NCBI RefSeq assembly: GCF_000315365.1 | Contig: NZ_CAOS01000003.1 | Location: forward strand, 558,001 to 622,000 | Origin: Desulforamulus hydrothermalis Lam5 = DSM 18033 | GTDB taxonomy: Bacteria; Bacillota; Desulfotomaculia; Desulfotomaculales; Desulfotomaculaceae | Direction: 5' to 3' | Length of the DNA stretch: 64,000 nucleotides | Shown: in pieces, positions 35,796 through 45,600 of the stretch | Layout: each line of letters begins with the position of its first letter | Numbering within the stretch: the first letter of the stretch is position 1 | Made by a program: the position numbers and the translations under genes | Notes under the pieces: model-generated | Seen by the model: the letters and a program-made list of their open reading frames with translations, nothing else | The model's database searches: none | Told to the model about the DNA's origin: nothing

Positions 35796-35845
35796 GAAAA
35801 AAGCCCGGTTGCGGCAGGTTGAGGTTCAACTTGCCGCAACCGGGC
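35796..35845 (-). terminator. Strong terminator of the GGDEF gene
   Basis: Minus-strand stem of 20 bp with one G-U pair (GCCCGGTTGCGGCAAGTTGA paired across a short loop) followed by TTTTTTC. It ends the transcript of the GT-like and GGDEF genes. Confidence 0.92.
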
Positions 35846-35894
35846 AGCCTGACTGCCCGCACAGCAGCCACTTGCTGCAAGTGGGCATGCCACT

Positions 35895-37586
35895 TTAAGT
35901 AACTGCTGAAGTTGGATCCCGGTTTGCTTTTAATTTTACCGTCTGGCTGTAGGCAATGGCCCGGTCCCGGCCCAGCTCCCCGGCCCGGGCCAGCGCTTGT
36001 TCGGCGGCCAGGAAAAGCCGGTCCGGCCGGTTGGTATCCTGGGGAAACACCGCCACCCCCACCGCCAGCGTTAACCTAAGCGGCTGGGGCGAATTTTCCG
36101 CCACCCGGCAGTCCCGGGCAGCTGCCCGCAGCCGCTCGGCCAGCTGCAGGGCGGCCGCTGTGTCGCAGCCGGGCACCAGAGCAGCCAGCCGGCTGCCGCT
36201 GTAGCGGCCCAACAGGCAATCGGGGCGGCTGATATCCCGCAGCACCCCGGCAGCAGCTTGCAAAACCGCATCCCCCGCCCCATGCCCGTAACGGGCGTTC
36301 AGCAGCGGCAGTTCATCAACGCCGGCCAGCAGCAGGGCAGCCGTTTCCCCGGGGGCCAGGCCCAGCAGCCGGTTTACCGCCTGGCGGTAAAACCGGCGGT
36401 GGTTAAACAAACCGGTCAGCGGGTCAACCACCGCCATCTGCTGCAACTGCTCGGCCAGCATTTCGTTAGCCAGCAGCATAGCCACCTGGCTGCCCATGAT
36501 ACTGACAATTTGACCCTGCTTTTCCTCATAAAGGCCCGGCCGGGTGTCGCCCAGCACCAACAGGCCGCTTGCTTCCCCCCGGGCCAGCAGGGGAACCGCC
36601 AGCACTGACCGGAAATGCCGGCAAGGGCCTGCCGCAGCCTGGTCAACTTCTTTGCGCACATCCTCTATCACCAACGGCTGCCGGTTAATCAGGGCTTGTC
36701 CCAGCAGGCCCTCGCCGGGAACCACCACGCTGCTGCCCAGTTCAGCCCGCCAGGGCCCCTGGGCGGCACAGGGCAAAAACAACTGCCGCCGGGGCGACCG
36801 GAAATACAGCACCGCCCCTTGAAAGGTCAGAAAGCGCCGGCATTCCTGCAAAAATACTTGAAAAAAATCATCCGGCGCAACCTCCTGCCGCAACCGCCGG
36901 GCCACCTGGTAAAGGGCGGTCAGTTGCCGGTTGGCCAGTTCCATGTGCACATATTTGCGCAGGATTACCTGGGCCACCGGCACCGGCAGGAACAACAGCG
37001 CCGCCCAGCCGGTGCCCGCTTTGTCAAAAAGGGCGGCCATCAAGATACCGTAAGGGGTGGTTAAAAGATATGTATAAGCGTCCCAGCGCAGGGCATCCCA
37101 GCCAAATATATCCGGGTGATCCCGGCGCCCGGGCAGCAGGTAAAGATAAACCAGCAGGTGGTTGACCATAAAATATACAACGGTAAAAATAAGGACGGGC
37201 AACACCTGGCCGGTTGCCAGCCGGTAGGCGGCATCCGCCAGCGCCGCCGCTAAAACGTGCTGCGCGCTGTTAAACAGGATGGTGCGCAGGGGGTTGCCGC
37301 GGTTGGCAATGCCCAGCCCCAGCAGGGCCACCAGGCCGGTGACCCAGGCGGTGGCCGCCCCGCCGCAGGTCAGTTGGCAGGCCGCCACAACTATGTAGCT
37401 GCCGGACAGGTAGCCCCGGGCCAGAGGAACCGCCAGCCACTCCGCCAGGATGCCCAGGGCAAGCAGCAGGGCCAGGGTACTCCCCTGATCCAGGTTAAGC
37501 CCGGGAAACACCAGCCACAGCCAGCCAAAGCCAAGCCCAATCACAAGCCACGTATATATTAAGCCGAAGCCGCCCGGTCGGGCCAT
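35895..37586 (-). CDS. Membrane GAF-GGDEF protein with a degenerate GGDEF motif
   Basis: A 563-aa protein: about seven N-terminal TM helices (1-200), a GAF domain (~230-375) and a C-terminal diguanylate-cyclase fold (~400-550). The first metal Asp region (LLAGVDELPLLNARYGHGAGD) is present. The signature loop reads RYSGSRLAAL, so GGDEF is replaced by SGSRL. It should not make c-di-GMP and more likely acts as a receptor or a GTP-binding regulatory domain. The start is ATG 37586 with GGAGGTGG upstream. It follows the GT-like gene in one transcript and ends at a strong terminator. Confidence 0.88.
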   Translation of the reverse strand: MARPGGFGLIYTWLVIGLGFGWLWLVFPGLNLDQGSTLALLLALGILAEWLAVPLARGYLSGSYIVVAACQLTCGGAATAWVTGLVALLGLGIANRGNPLRTILFNSAQHVLAAALADAAYRLATGQVLPVLIFTVVYFMVNHLLVYLYLLPGRRDHPDIFGWDALRWDAYTYLLTTPYGILMAALFDKAGTGWAALLFLPVPVAQVILRKYVHMELANRQLTALYQVARRLRQEVAPDDFFQVFLQECRRFLTFQGAVLYFRSPRRQLFLPCAAQGPWRAELGSSVVVPGEGLLGQALINRQPLVIEDVRKEVDQAAAGPCRHFRSVLAVPLLARGEASGLLVLGDTRPGLYEEKQGQIVSIMGSQVAMLLANEMLAEQLQQMAVVDPLTGLFNHRRFYRQAVNRLLGLAPGETAALLLAGVDELPLLNARYGHGAGDAVLQAAAGVLRDISRPDCLLGRYSGSRLAALVPGCDTAAALQLAERLRAAARDCRVAENSPQPLRLTLAVGVAVFPQDTNRPDRLFLAAEQALARAGELGRDRAIAYSQTVKLKANRDPTSAVT

Positions 37587-37632
37587 GACAGCCACCTCCT
37601 TCAATCTGCAATATTCGACAATAAATGGTAAT

Positions 37633-38097
37633 TTACCTCCAGCCCTGGCAGAAAAATACACGAAAAACCTTTTCCGCCAGCATGGCGCTGGGCAGTTTGC
37701 GCAAATCCACCACCCACACCAGGGCATTATGGCAGTACAGCAGCCCGTTAAGCAGGGCCCGGTCCGGTTGGCCGGACTGTTCAGCCGCCGCAGCCGGTTC
37801 CAGGGTTACCAGGCGAAAGGCCAGGTTGCCCTGCAGCCCCCTGAGAATACCCGCTGTATCATCCCGGGAACCGTCATCCACCACCACCACGTCAAAATTT
37901 ACCCACTGCTGGGTGCGCCAGGCCGCCAGCCGGCGCATCAGGTACTCCGCATCCGCCGCCCTGTCCTGCAGCACCACCAGCAGGCTCACCGGCGGTCCGG
38001 GCCGGTGCCTGACCAGGCGGCCCAGGTCCTGCACCAGGTAAAACACACCGTAGCAGGCCAGGATTAAAATAAGCAAAAAGCAGACAGTCTCCCACAT
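37633..38097 (-). CDS. Half-size family-2 glycosyltransferase-like protein
   Basis: A 154-aa protein with an N-terminal TM helix (ETVCFLLILILACYGVFYLV) and a GT-A nucleotide-binding half (VNFDVVVVDDGSRDDTAGIL). The acceptor half with the second DxD and QxxRW motifs is missing, so catalysis is doubtful. It is found between the histidine kinase and the degenerate GGDEF gene. The ATG has AGGGGGTG 5 nt upstream, and that site lies in a 13-bp stem (38103-38146). Confidence 0.7.
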   Translation of the reverse strand: MWETVCFLLILILACYGVFYLVQDLGRLVRHRPGPPVSLLVVLQDRAADAEYLMRRLAAWRTQQWVNFDVVVVDDGSRDDTAGILRGLQGNLAFRLVTLEPAAAAEQSGQPDRALLNGLLYCHNALVWVVDLRKLPSAMLAEKVFRVFFCQGWR

Positions 38098-38102
38098 AAC
38101 AA

Positions 38103-38146
38103 CACCCCCTGTGTTTTAGAGTATGTTTACGCCAACACAGGGGGTG
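38103..38146 (-). promoter_or_regulatory. Hairpin that buries the ribosome site of the GT-like gene
   Basis: Minus strand: CACCCCCTGTGTT, 18-nt loop, AACACAGGGGGTG, then TTGTT and the ATG. The 13-bp stem is perfect and its 3' arm contains the AGGGGGTG ribosome site. No T-tract follows, so it is more likely a translational control element than a terminator. Confidence 0.6.
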
Positions 38147-38155
38147 AGCGGTAAC

Positions 38156-38899
38156 TTATGGTTGAGGTTGAAAACGGACCAGGAAGGTGCTGCCTTTAGT
38201 GCCGGTTTCCACCACAATATTGGCATTGTGCCGGGCGGCAACGCTGTAGCAAACCGCCAGGCCCAGGCCGGTACCATGGTCTTTGGTGGTAAAAAACGGT
38301 ATCCCCAGCTTGTTCAGCACATCCACCTTGATGCCTTTGCCCTGGTCCTGCACCGCCAGCACAACATCCGGGTCGTCCAGAAAGGTTTTAACGGTCAGGT
38401 TGCCGCCTTCCGGCATAGCTTCCAGACCGTTGTATACCAGATTGCAAATAAGTTTGCTGATTTCTTGCTCGTTCAGCCACAGCGGCGGGATGTTGCCCGG
38501 TTCAAACAGCACTTGGCTGCCCGACTGCCGGGCCTGGTGGGCAATGGCAGGCAACAGGTCAAACAAGAGGTCGTTGAGTTGAAGCAACCTGGTCTTAGAG
38601 GCTTTGGCAGGCGCCAGCAGCAGCACTTCGGAAATGACGGCGTTGGCCTGATCCAGTTCCCGCAGCATCACCTGCAGGTATTCGGCAAAACCGGGACAGG
38701 CTGCTTCTTTTTCCAGCACCTGCAGCAGCCCCCGCACGGCGGTCATGGGGTTGCGTATTTCGTGGGCAATGCCCGCCGCCATTTCCCCGGCCAGCTTAAT
38801 TTTTACCGCCCGCATGATATTGCCGGCGTACTCCGGGTAGCGGGTTAAATCTTCCTTCAGCAAAAGACAACCGCCCTCACCTGCCTGGTTTTTCGCCAT
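38156..38899 (-). CDS. Orphan soluble histidine kinase (sporulation-kinase-like)
   Basis: A 247-aa kinase core: H-box EMAAGIAHEIRNPMTAVRGL (phospho-acceptor His near residue 46), N-box ISKLICNLVYNGLEAM, G1 VQDQGKGI, F-box GIPFFTTKDHGTGLGL, and C-terminal G2. It lacks any TM or PAS sensor. No response regulator is adjacent. The H-box type is that of Bacillus Kin kinases and NtrB. In spore formers such orphans often feed Spo0F/Spo0A. A Spo0A-box-like TGTCGAA is found upstream. ATG start with AAGGAGG upstream. Confidence 0.9.
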   Translation of the reverse strand: MAKNQAGEGGCLLLKEDLTRYPEYAGNIMRAVKIKLAGEMAAGIAHEIRNPMTAVRGLLQVLEKEAACPGFAEYLQVMLRELDQANAVISEVLLLAPAKASKTRLLQLNDLLFDLLPAIAHQARQSGSQVLFEPGNIPPLWLNEQEISKLICNLVYNGLEAMPEGGNLTVKTFLDDPDVVLAVQDQGKGIKVDVLNKLGIPFFTTKDHGTGLGLAVCYSVAARHNANIVVETGTKGSTFLVRFQPQP

Positions 38900-38966
38900 G
38901 CGCAGCGCCTCCTTATGCGTGGTCAGACCTTATTAGGCACTGTTTGCCACGCATACCATTTTTTGT

Positions 38967-39010
38967 ATTATAACACAGGTGTGGGAAGAACCCTGCTGCA
39001 TCATGTCGAA
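38967..39010 (-). promoter_or_regulatory. Promoter region of the orphan histidine kinase with a 0A-box-like site
   Basis: TATAAT on the minus strand at 38967-38972, and TGTCGAA on the plus strand at 39004-39010, about 32 bp upstream of the -10. The -35 is not clear, which is compatible with an activator-dependent promoter. Confidence 0.4.
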
Positions 39011-39060
39011 AGCAAATAAAAATTTACCCGTTAATTTGCTACCCGTCCCTTACGGGCATA

Positions 39061-39094
39061 TTAAAAGGCGCTTCACCTCTGACAGTGAAGCGCC
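39061..39094 (-). terminator. Terminator of metK
   Basis: Minus-strand GGCGCTTCAC-TGTCAGAG-GTGAAGCGCC followed by TTTTAA, about 43 nt beyond the metK stop. Confidence 0.88.
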
Positions 39095-39137
39095 TCAGAT
39101 TGCCGATAACCCTTTAACGGTTTATGCTTGCCTTTGT

Positions 39138-40331
39138 CTATTTGAGACCGGCTTCTGCCCGCAGGAGGGCGGCTTTGTCGGTGCGCTCCCAGGGCAGGTC
39201 CAAATCAGGGCGGCCAAAGTGGCCGTAGGCTGCGGTTTGTTTGTAAATGGGCCGGCGCAGGTCCAGGGTTTTGATAATGCCGGCGGGGCGCAGGTCGAAG
39301 TGGCGGTTGATGAGCCGGATAATTACATCGTCACTGACTGTTCCGGTGCCGAAGGTTTGTACCCGTACGGATACCGGGCGGGCTACCCCGATGGCATAAG
39401 CCACCTGCACTTCGCAGCGTTTGGCCAGGCCGGCGGCCACAATGTTTTTCGCCACATAGCGGGCTGCATAGCTGGCGGAACGGTCTACCTTGGTGGGGTC
39501 TTTGCCCGAGAAGGCGCCGCCGCCGTGGCGGGCCCGGCCGCCGTAGGTATCGACAATAATTTTACGGCCGGTGAGCCCGGCATCCCCATGGGGGCCGCCA
39601 ATCACAAAACGGCCGGTGGGGTTAATGAAGAAGCGGGTCTGGTTGTCTACCAGCTCCGGCGGCAACACATAACGGGCCACCTTTTCAATCATATCCTGGC
39701 GAATAACAGCCAGCTCTGCTTCCGGGTGGTGCTGGGTGGAAATAACCACTGTGTCAATGCGGGCCGGCCGGTCGCCGTCGTATTCCACCGTCACCTGGGT
39801 TTTGCCGTCCGGCCGCAGGTAGTCTACCAGGCCGGTTTTGCGCACTTCCGCCAAGCGGCGGGCCATTTGGTGGGCCAGGGAGATGGGCAGGGGCATCAGT
39901 TCGGGTGTTTCGTCGGTGGCGAAACCAAACATCATTCCCTGGTCGCCGGCGCCGATGGCTTCGATTTCTTCCTCGGTCATCTCGCCGGTTTTTGCCTCCA
40001 GGGCCTTGTCCACACCCATGGCAATATCGGGGGATTGTTCGTCAATGGCGGTGAGAACGGCGCAGGTGTCACCGTCAAAGCCGTATTTGGCCCTGGTGTA
40101 ACCGATTTCCAACACGGTTTCCCGGGCCACTTTGGGAATATCAACATAGCACTTGCAGGAAATTTCCCCGCCCACCAGCACCAGACCGGTGGTCACAAAG
40201 GTTTCGCAAGCAACCCTGGCCATGGGGTCTTTGGCCAGGATGGCATCCAATATGGCATCGGAAATTTGATCCGCCACTTTATCAGGGTGGCCTTCAGTTA
40301 CGGATTCTGAAGTAAAAAGTTTTCTGCTCAA
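39138..40331 (-). CDS. metK: S-adenosylmethionine synthetase
   Basis: Makes S-adenosylmethionine from methionine and ATP (397 aa). Signatures: [36 protein letters not shown] (methionine/ATP site), the P-loop-like [17 protein letters not shown] prefer TTG 40331, since GGGAGGG is 7 nt upstream and the N-terminus [16 protein letters not shown] is the normal one; the ATG at 40337 is too close to the site. Control by the SAM-I riboswitch and terminator upstream gives feedback by the product. Confidence 0.97.
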   Translation of the reverse strand: MSRKLFTSESVTEGHPDKVADQISDAILDAILAKDPMARVACETFVTTGLVLVGGEISCKCYVDIPKVARETVLEIGYTRAKYGFDGDTCAVLTAIDEQSPDIAMGVDKALEAKTGEMTEEEIEAIGAGDQGMMFGFATDETPELMPLPISLAHQMARRLAEVRKTGLVDYLRPDGKTQVTVEYDGDRPARIDTVVISTQHHPEAELAVIRQDMIEKVARYVLPPELVDNQTRFFINPTGRFVIGGPHGDAGLTGRKIIVDTYGGRARHGGGAFSGKDPTKVDRSASYAARYVAKNIVAAGLAKRCEVQVAYAIGVARPVSVRVQTFGTGTVSDDVIIRLINRHFDLRPAGIIKTLDLRRPIYKQTAAYGHFGRPDLDLPWERTDKAALLRAEAGLK

Positions 40332-40369
40332 AGGCATTCCCTCCCTCTATTAACTTTTCCGCTATCATC

Positions 40370-40399
40370 AAGAAATAAACCTCTCCGGCAGGAGAGGTT
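40370..40399 (-). terminator. Riboswitch-controlled terminator of metK
   Basis: Minus-strand AACCTCTCC-TGCC-GGAGAGGTT followed by TATTTCTT, 29 nt downstream of the SAM-I aptamer and about 40 nt before metK. Confidence 0.85.
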
Positions 40400-40427
40400 A
40401 CTTTTCCCAGCATTTTCTCACCTTGAC

Positions 40428-40521
40428 CTCATCTGTCAGGAAGCAGCTTCCTGCAGGATTTGGCACCTTCCGTGAGGTTGCCGGGTTTCATCGGGCCAGT
40501 CCCTCCACCTCTCTTGATGAG
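40428..40521 (-). ncRNA. SAM-I (S-box) riboswitch aptamer
   Basis: Minus strand: CTCATCAAGAGAGGTGGAGG, then ACTGGCCCGATGAAACCCGG, CAACC, GGTGCCAAATCCTGCAG, and closing AGATGAG. P1 (CTCATC/GATGAG), the kink-turn, the conserved GATGAAACCCGGCAACC block and the GGTGCCAATTCC-type P4 region all fit the S-box. It lies in the leader of metK. SAM binding should favour the terminator at 40370-40399. Confidence 0.96.
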
Positions 40522-40585
40522 CACAGAAATATCAGCAAAATGCCAGATTTATTTTAGCAAAGCAGGTACTTTGTGTCAAACAAAT

Positions 40586-40849
40586 TTATTTTACTTCATA
40601 ATAGGAACGATCCATGGGTTCCAGCTCCACCAGGACGGTATCCAGGCCGAACTTTTTCACCAGTTCCCAGGGAATCACCATATCTTTGCCCGACCGCACC
40701 AGGCCGAAATAGCGGCGGGGGGCCTGCAGCACCAGGGCCACCACCCGTCCGGTGGCCGGATCAATGTGCAGATCCTTCACCGGCCCCAGTTTGGCGCCGT
40801 CGCTGAGGTTGACAATATCCTTGACTGCCAGTTGGGTTGCTTTTAACAT
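40586..40849 (-). CDS. PRC-barrel protein of the YlmC/YmxH family
   Basis: An 87-aa PRC-barrel (QLAVKDIVNLSDGAKLGPVKDLHIDPATGRVVALVL). The Bacillus YlmC/YmxH family is linked to sporulation, but no firm biochemical role is known. The start is ATG 40849 with GGAGGTG 7 nt upstream. It lies 24 nt downstream of murJ, so is probably co-transcribed with it. Confidence 0.85.
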   Translation of the reverse strand: MLKATQLAVKDIVNLSDGAKLGPVKDLHIDPATGRVVALVLQAPRRYFGLVRSGKDMVIPWELVKKFGLDTVLVELEPMDRSYYEVK

Positions 40850-40873
40850 GGCACGCACCTCCCCTATGCCATG

Positions 40874-42463
40874 TTATGCGCCGGGGTCAGTTTTGGTGCG
40901 CCGGCCCCGCAGGCGGGCCAGCCATTTGCCGCCGTACCGGGCCGCCAGGGTGGCTTCTTCCATTTTCAGCAGGAACACCGCCGCCACAAAAACCAGCAAA
41001 CCGGTGCCGATGGCCGCCCCCACCTGCAGCGCCAGCCCCAGGGTGCCGTGGGCCGCCGCCAACCCCGCCGCCCCGGCCTGCACCGACCAGGCCGCGGCCG
41101 CCATGGCAGCAGTGGCCAGGGCAGTTTGCCCGGCAAATTTAGCCAGACCGGCATTGAGCAAACCGGGTAGGCGCCGGTTGAGGAACCAGGCCAGCATGGC
41201 GGTGTTGGCCAGGGAAGCAAGGGAGTTGGCCAGGGCCAGGCCGCCGTGCTTTAAGGGGCCGATGAGCAGCAGGCTGAAGGCCAGGTTGATGGCCACCGTA
41301 ACCGCCATCAGTTTCACCGGCGTCCGGGTATCCTGCTGGGCATAAAAGGCCCGGGTAAGAATAATGTTGGCCGCCTGTCCCACCAGGCCGACAGCATACA
41401 TGGAGAGAGCAAAGGCGGTCATCGCCGTGGCCCGGGGGGTAAATTGGCCGTGCTCAAACAGCAGCTTGATGACAGGGGTGGCTAGCACCATCAGCCCGAT
41501 GCCCGCCGGCAGGGAAAATAAAATAACCATCCGGCCGGCCCGCACCACTGTATCCGCCAGTTCCTGCCTTTGCCCCCGGGCGGCCAGGGTGGTGATGGCA
41601 GGGTAAAAGGCGGTGCCCACCGCCAGCACAAAAAAAGTAATAGGCATCAGGATAATCCGGTTGGCATAGTTGAGGGCGGAAATACTGCCCTCCGCCAGGC
41701 CGGAGGCCAGGATGCGGTCGATAATCAGATAAATCTGGTTGAGCGAGGTGCCAATGGCCACCGGCAGCACCAGGTGCAGCACCTGGCGTACGCCGGGATG
41801 CCGCAGGTCGATGCTGAACCGGAAGCGGAAGCCCACCTGGCGCAGTTTGGGAAGCTGCATCAGGGCGGCCAGCACAAACCCCAGCACCGTCCCGGCGGCC
41901 AGGCCGTCGATGCCGTAGACGCTGCCCAGGGTCAGGGCCGCCGCAATAATGGTAAGATTGGTGACACTGACACTGAGGGCCGGGATGCCAAATACCTGGT
42001 TGGCGTTTAACAGCCCCTGAAATACGGTGGACAAACCGTAAAATACCAGGATGGGCAGCATAATTACGGTCAGCCGGGTGGCCAGCCCGGCCACTTCGGC
42101 GCTTAACCCCGGGGCGGTCAGTTTAACCAGCAAGGGCGCCGCCCAAACTCCCACCAGGGTAAACAAGGAAAAAACAATCACCACCAGGGTAATGACGGTG
42201 TTGAACAGCCGCCAGGCCTCCTCCCGCCGGCCCTGGGCGGCGTATTCGCTGAACACCGGCACCACCACGGTGGCCAGAGCGCCGATGATAATGGCAAAAA
42301 CCGCATTGGGAATGTTATAGGCCACCACATAGGCGTCGGTGACGCCGGTGGCGCCAAACATATAAGCTATCACCTGTTCCCGCACAAACCCCAGGATGCG
42401 GGACAGCAGGTTAATTACCGCAATGACCAGGGTGGCCCGGGCAATGACTTTTCCGGTGGACAA
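40874..42463 (-). CDS. murJ: Lipid II flippase MurJ (MVF family)
   Basis: A 529-aa polytopic protein with about 14 TM helices. The N-terminus (VIAVINLLSRILGFVREQVIAYMFG) with the conserved Arg residues and the internal segment SLNQIYLIIDRILASGLAEGSIS are typical of MurJ/MviN, which flips lipid-linked peptidoglycan precursors. TTG start with GGGGGG 8 nt upstream. In this setting it could also export undecaprenyl-linked surface polymers, but MurJ is the more direct reading. Confidence 0.92.
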   Translation of the reverse strand: MSTGKVIARATLVIAVINLLSRILGFVREQVIAYMFGATGVTDAYVVAYNIPNAVFAIIIGALATVVVPVFSEYAAQGRREEAWRLFNTVITLVVIVFSLFTLVGVWAAPLLVKLTAPGLSAEVAGLATRLTVIMLPILVFYGLSTVFQGLLNANQVFGIPALSVSVTNLTIIAAALTLGSVYGIDGLAAGTVLGFVLAALMQLPKLRQVGFRFRFSIDLRHPGVRQVLHLVLPVAIGTSLNQIYLIIDRILASGLAEGSISALNYANRIILMPITFFVLAVGTAFYPAITTLAARGQRQELADTVVRAGRMVILFSLPAGIGLMVLATPVIKLLFEHGQFTPRATAMTAFALSMYAVGLVGQAANIILTRAFYAQQDTRTPVKLMAVTVAINLAFSLLLIGPLKHGGLALANSLASLANTAMLAWFLNRRLPGLLNAGLAKFAGQTALATAAMAAAAWSVQAGAAGLAAAHGTLGLALQVGAAIGTGLLVFVAAVFLLKMEEATLAARYGGKWLARLRGRRTKTDPGA

Positions 42464-42579
42464 AATTAAAACCCCCCAATTAGCCGTTAGCTCAACCTGG
42501 AGCCGGAATTCGACAACAATCGTAGTATATTCTACTTTAGTTGCCCATATCCTGCCTTTTTAAACAGGCAGGCAAAAAG

Positions 42580-42612
42580 AAACGCCTTCCGGCAGCGGGA
42601 GGAAGCCGCAAA
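42580..42612 (-). terminator. Probable terminator of the SLH subtilase gene
   Basis: Minus-strand GCGGCTTCC-TCCCGCTGCC-GGAAGGCGT followed by TTCTTTTT. The stem has one mismatch. It lies about 40 nt past the stop. Confidence 0.55.
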
Positions 42613-42648
42613 CTGCAGAAAAACTCGGCCGGCGGAAAATCCGCTAAC

Positions 42649-45600
42649 CTACCGGTTATTCTCCCGGTAGGCCAAAAGCCGCACCAGCACCGTAACCGCC
42701 TCGGCCCGGGTGGTGAGGGCCTGCGGGGCAAACAACCCTTCGCCGCGGCCCCGCATCAGCCCGGCCTGGGCTGTCACGGCCACCGAGGTTCCGGCCCAGG
42801 GGGCGATGCTCTCGCCGTCTTTAAACAGTCCCGGCGCCAGCGGGCTGTCCGGGATTACCCGCAAACTGTTAAGCCGCAGGGCCCGCACCAGCATAGCCGC
42901 CATCTGTTCCCGGGTAATGGGGTCGTTGGGGCCGAAGGTGCCGTTGCCATAGCCGGCCACCAGTCCCATTTGCGCGGCGGTAGCCACCGCCCCGGCACAC
43001 CAGTAGCCCGGCGGCACATCTTGAAAGCCGGTGGCTGCGGCATCCTCCGGCAGGCCCAGGGTTCTTACCAGCATAACGGCAAACTGGCCCCGGGTAACCG
43101 TTTCATGCGGGCCAAAGGTTTCCGAGGTGACCCCCCGCACCACATGGCGGGCCGCCATGATTTCAATGTTGGGCCGGGCCCAGTGGCCGGCAATATCGTT
43201 AAAGGTGCGGCTGGCCTCCAGAATGGCAAACCGGCCAAACCTTTCCGTCATAAAGGATGACTTGCCGGTATCCGGGTTGTAATTGCTGCTGATAAACTCC
43301 CACCGGCGGGTCAGCTCATTAAGGCGGTAAGCGCCGATTTTTTTAATATTTAAGCCGGCGGTGGCGCCCACCGGGGTGGTTATGGTAAGCCGTACCGGGT
43401 TTTTCGGCTGGCTGACCGGCAACTGGCTGCCGTCCGGCCAGACAATGGCCGGCCGCAGCTCCACCAGGTAACCCGCCGGCCGCAGGTACATTAAGGGATC
43501 GGTGCCGGGCAAGGCTTGATCCCCCACCGCCTGCCAGGTTACCCGCAGCTGCAGCTGGGCTGTCCGGTCCGGCTGGCCGTTGCGGCCAAATTCGGCCGCC
43601 GGTATCTCCACGCTGAGGCCGGGCAGCTTCAGCTCCACCGGCCGCCCGTTGCGGTACAATTCCTCCGCCATGGCCGCCCCAAAGGCCAGAGTAACCGGCT
43701 CGCCCGGGGTACCCTCGGCAGCAAGCACCACCTTGCCGGTGGCATGGGATTTTTCGATGGCCTGCCTGACCTCCTGATCCGGCAGGGCCAGCGGCAAATA
43801 GGGTGAATGATCCGGCAGGCTCTGGATATCAATGCGCCACACCCGGGCGGTAACCGGGTTGACGGTCATTTTAACGGTCGCTTCAATGGGCAGCTCGGAC
43901 CACTTAACGTCATTATCCCCCACGTATATGCCGGCTTCGTCCGCCAGGGTCCAGCGGGTGCCGTCATAAATAATCAGCCGGTTGCTGCCTTCTTTGGCCT
44001 GTACTTTGCTGACAACCGTGCTGTACAGGGCATCCAGGTGGCACACCCGGCCCGCTGCGTCAAAGGCCAGGTAAACCTCCGCCCCGGGCGGCACATCCTG
44101 CAGCCGGGCGTTTTTAACCGTCTTGCTCCCTTCCACCAGGCGCACCGTTGCCCCGGCTGCCGGTTGAAAAACATCCCCGTTGGCAAAGACCAGACTGTTG
44201 TCCTTAACCTTTTGCAGGGTACCCCGGTAAGGCTGGGTGCCGTAAACCAGGGCAAAGGTCTGCGGCCCCTTAACCACCTGGCAGCCGATCACTTCAATGG
44301 TATAGGTTTCGCCCGGCTGGGTCTTATTAATCGTAATTTCTTCCGTATTGTTCAGCCGGTCGCCGTCGATATAGCCGTTGCCCCAATATATTTCCTTGCC
44401 GTCCGGCCCGGTAATTTTTAAATCCAGGTCGTTAACCAGGTCTTTGCCGATGCCCGGCGTTTTGGGATAGTCGGTGTAAGACAGCACTGCCTTAAAGGGC
44501 CGGCCGTTGCCGGTAAAGGTGTAGGTTGCCCGTTGCCCGGTTTGCAGGCCCGGGTTTTGCAAGCTGCGGGCCTCCCCCTTTTCCAGGGCCAGCAGGGAAG
44601 TTTCCACATCCACCCGGCCAAAGCCCTGGTCTAGCGATGAAACGCCGGGCAGCCGGCGGGCGCCGAAAATCAGCAGCGCCTTCAGTTGGGCGGCGCTGGG
44701 CGATTCGCCCCGCTGCACCAGGTACTGGCGCAGCAGCGCCAGGGAGCCGGCCGTCAGGGCGGTGGCCATGCTGGTGCCGCTCATGTAAGCGTAATACTGG
44801 TTGTACATGCCGATATAGCTGTCCCGTTCGGTGTCCGGCCGGGTTTTGCGGGTGGACAATATCCAGGTGCCCGGGGCCAGCACCTCGGGTTTAAGGCGGC
44901 CGTCCAGGGTGCCCCGGCTGCTGAAGCCCGCCACCTGATCCGGGTTGTCTGAATTGCTGTCCACCCCCCGCACCCCCTCGGCAGCCCCCACCGTAATGGC
45001 GTTTTTCGCCGCCCCGGGGGAGCTGACAAAGGGTTTGGCTGTTTTGTAGCCGTTGCCGGCGGATTTTAAAACCACCATATCCGGGTGTTCCCAGACAAAC
45101 TTGTCCAAACTGTAGGTGTCCCAGTCGTAAATGCCGTCGCTGAAACTGGCACCCCAGCTGTTCACATGAATGCGCGGCCGGCCGGGTGCCTGATAGGCAT
45201 CCAGCAGCAGTTCATAAACCGAGGGAATATGCAGTTTGTCTTCTTTGGCATTGTAAGTAGCCTGAAAATACAGGCCCGCCTCGGGGGCCAGGCCCTGTAC
45301 GCTCCCCTGGGAGCGGGCGCCGCTGCCCACAATGCTGCCGGCAATATGGGTGCCGTGCCCGTTGGGATCAGCCCAGCCGTCGCCGCTGAAATCCTTCACT
45401 CCCACCAGGCGGTCTTGCAAATCCGGGTGCAGGGTTTCCCACGAACCGCCGTCCAGCCCGGCATCCGCCACCGCAACCACCTGACCCTGGCCGGTGAGGC
45501 CGGCGCCGTTGGCGCCCCGCTCCAAAGACCACAGGCCGGGTACCCCCATCATGCCGGCGGCCAAGTTATTTTCAAACCGGTAAGCCGCCAGGCCGCCTGC

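Noticed and set aside
38979-40310. 443-codon plus-strand ORF opposite metK
   Set aside because: It mirrors metK and its terminator in a GC-rich sequence; the product is glycine/histidine-rich without any motif, while the minus strand codes a complete MetK.
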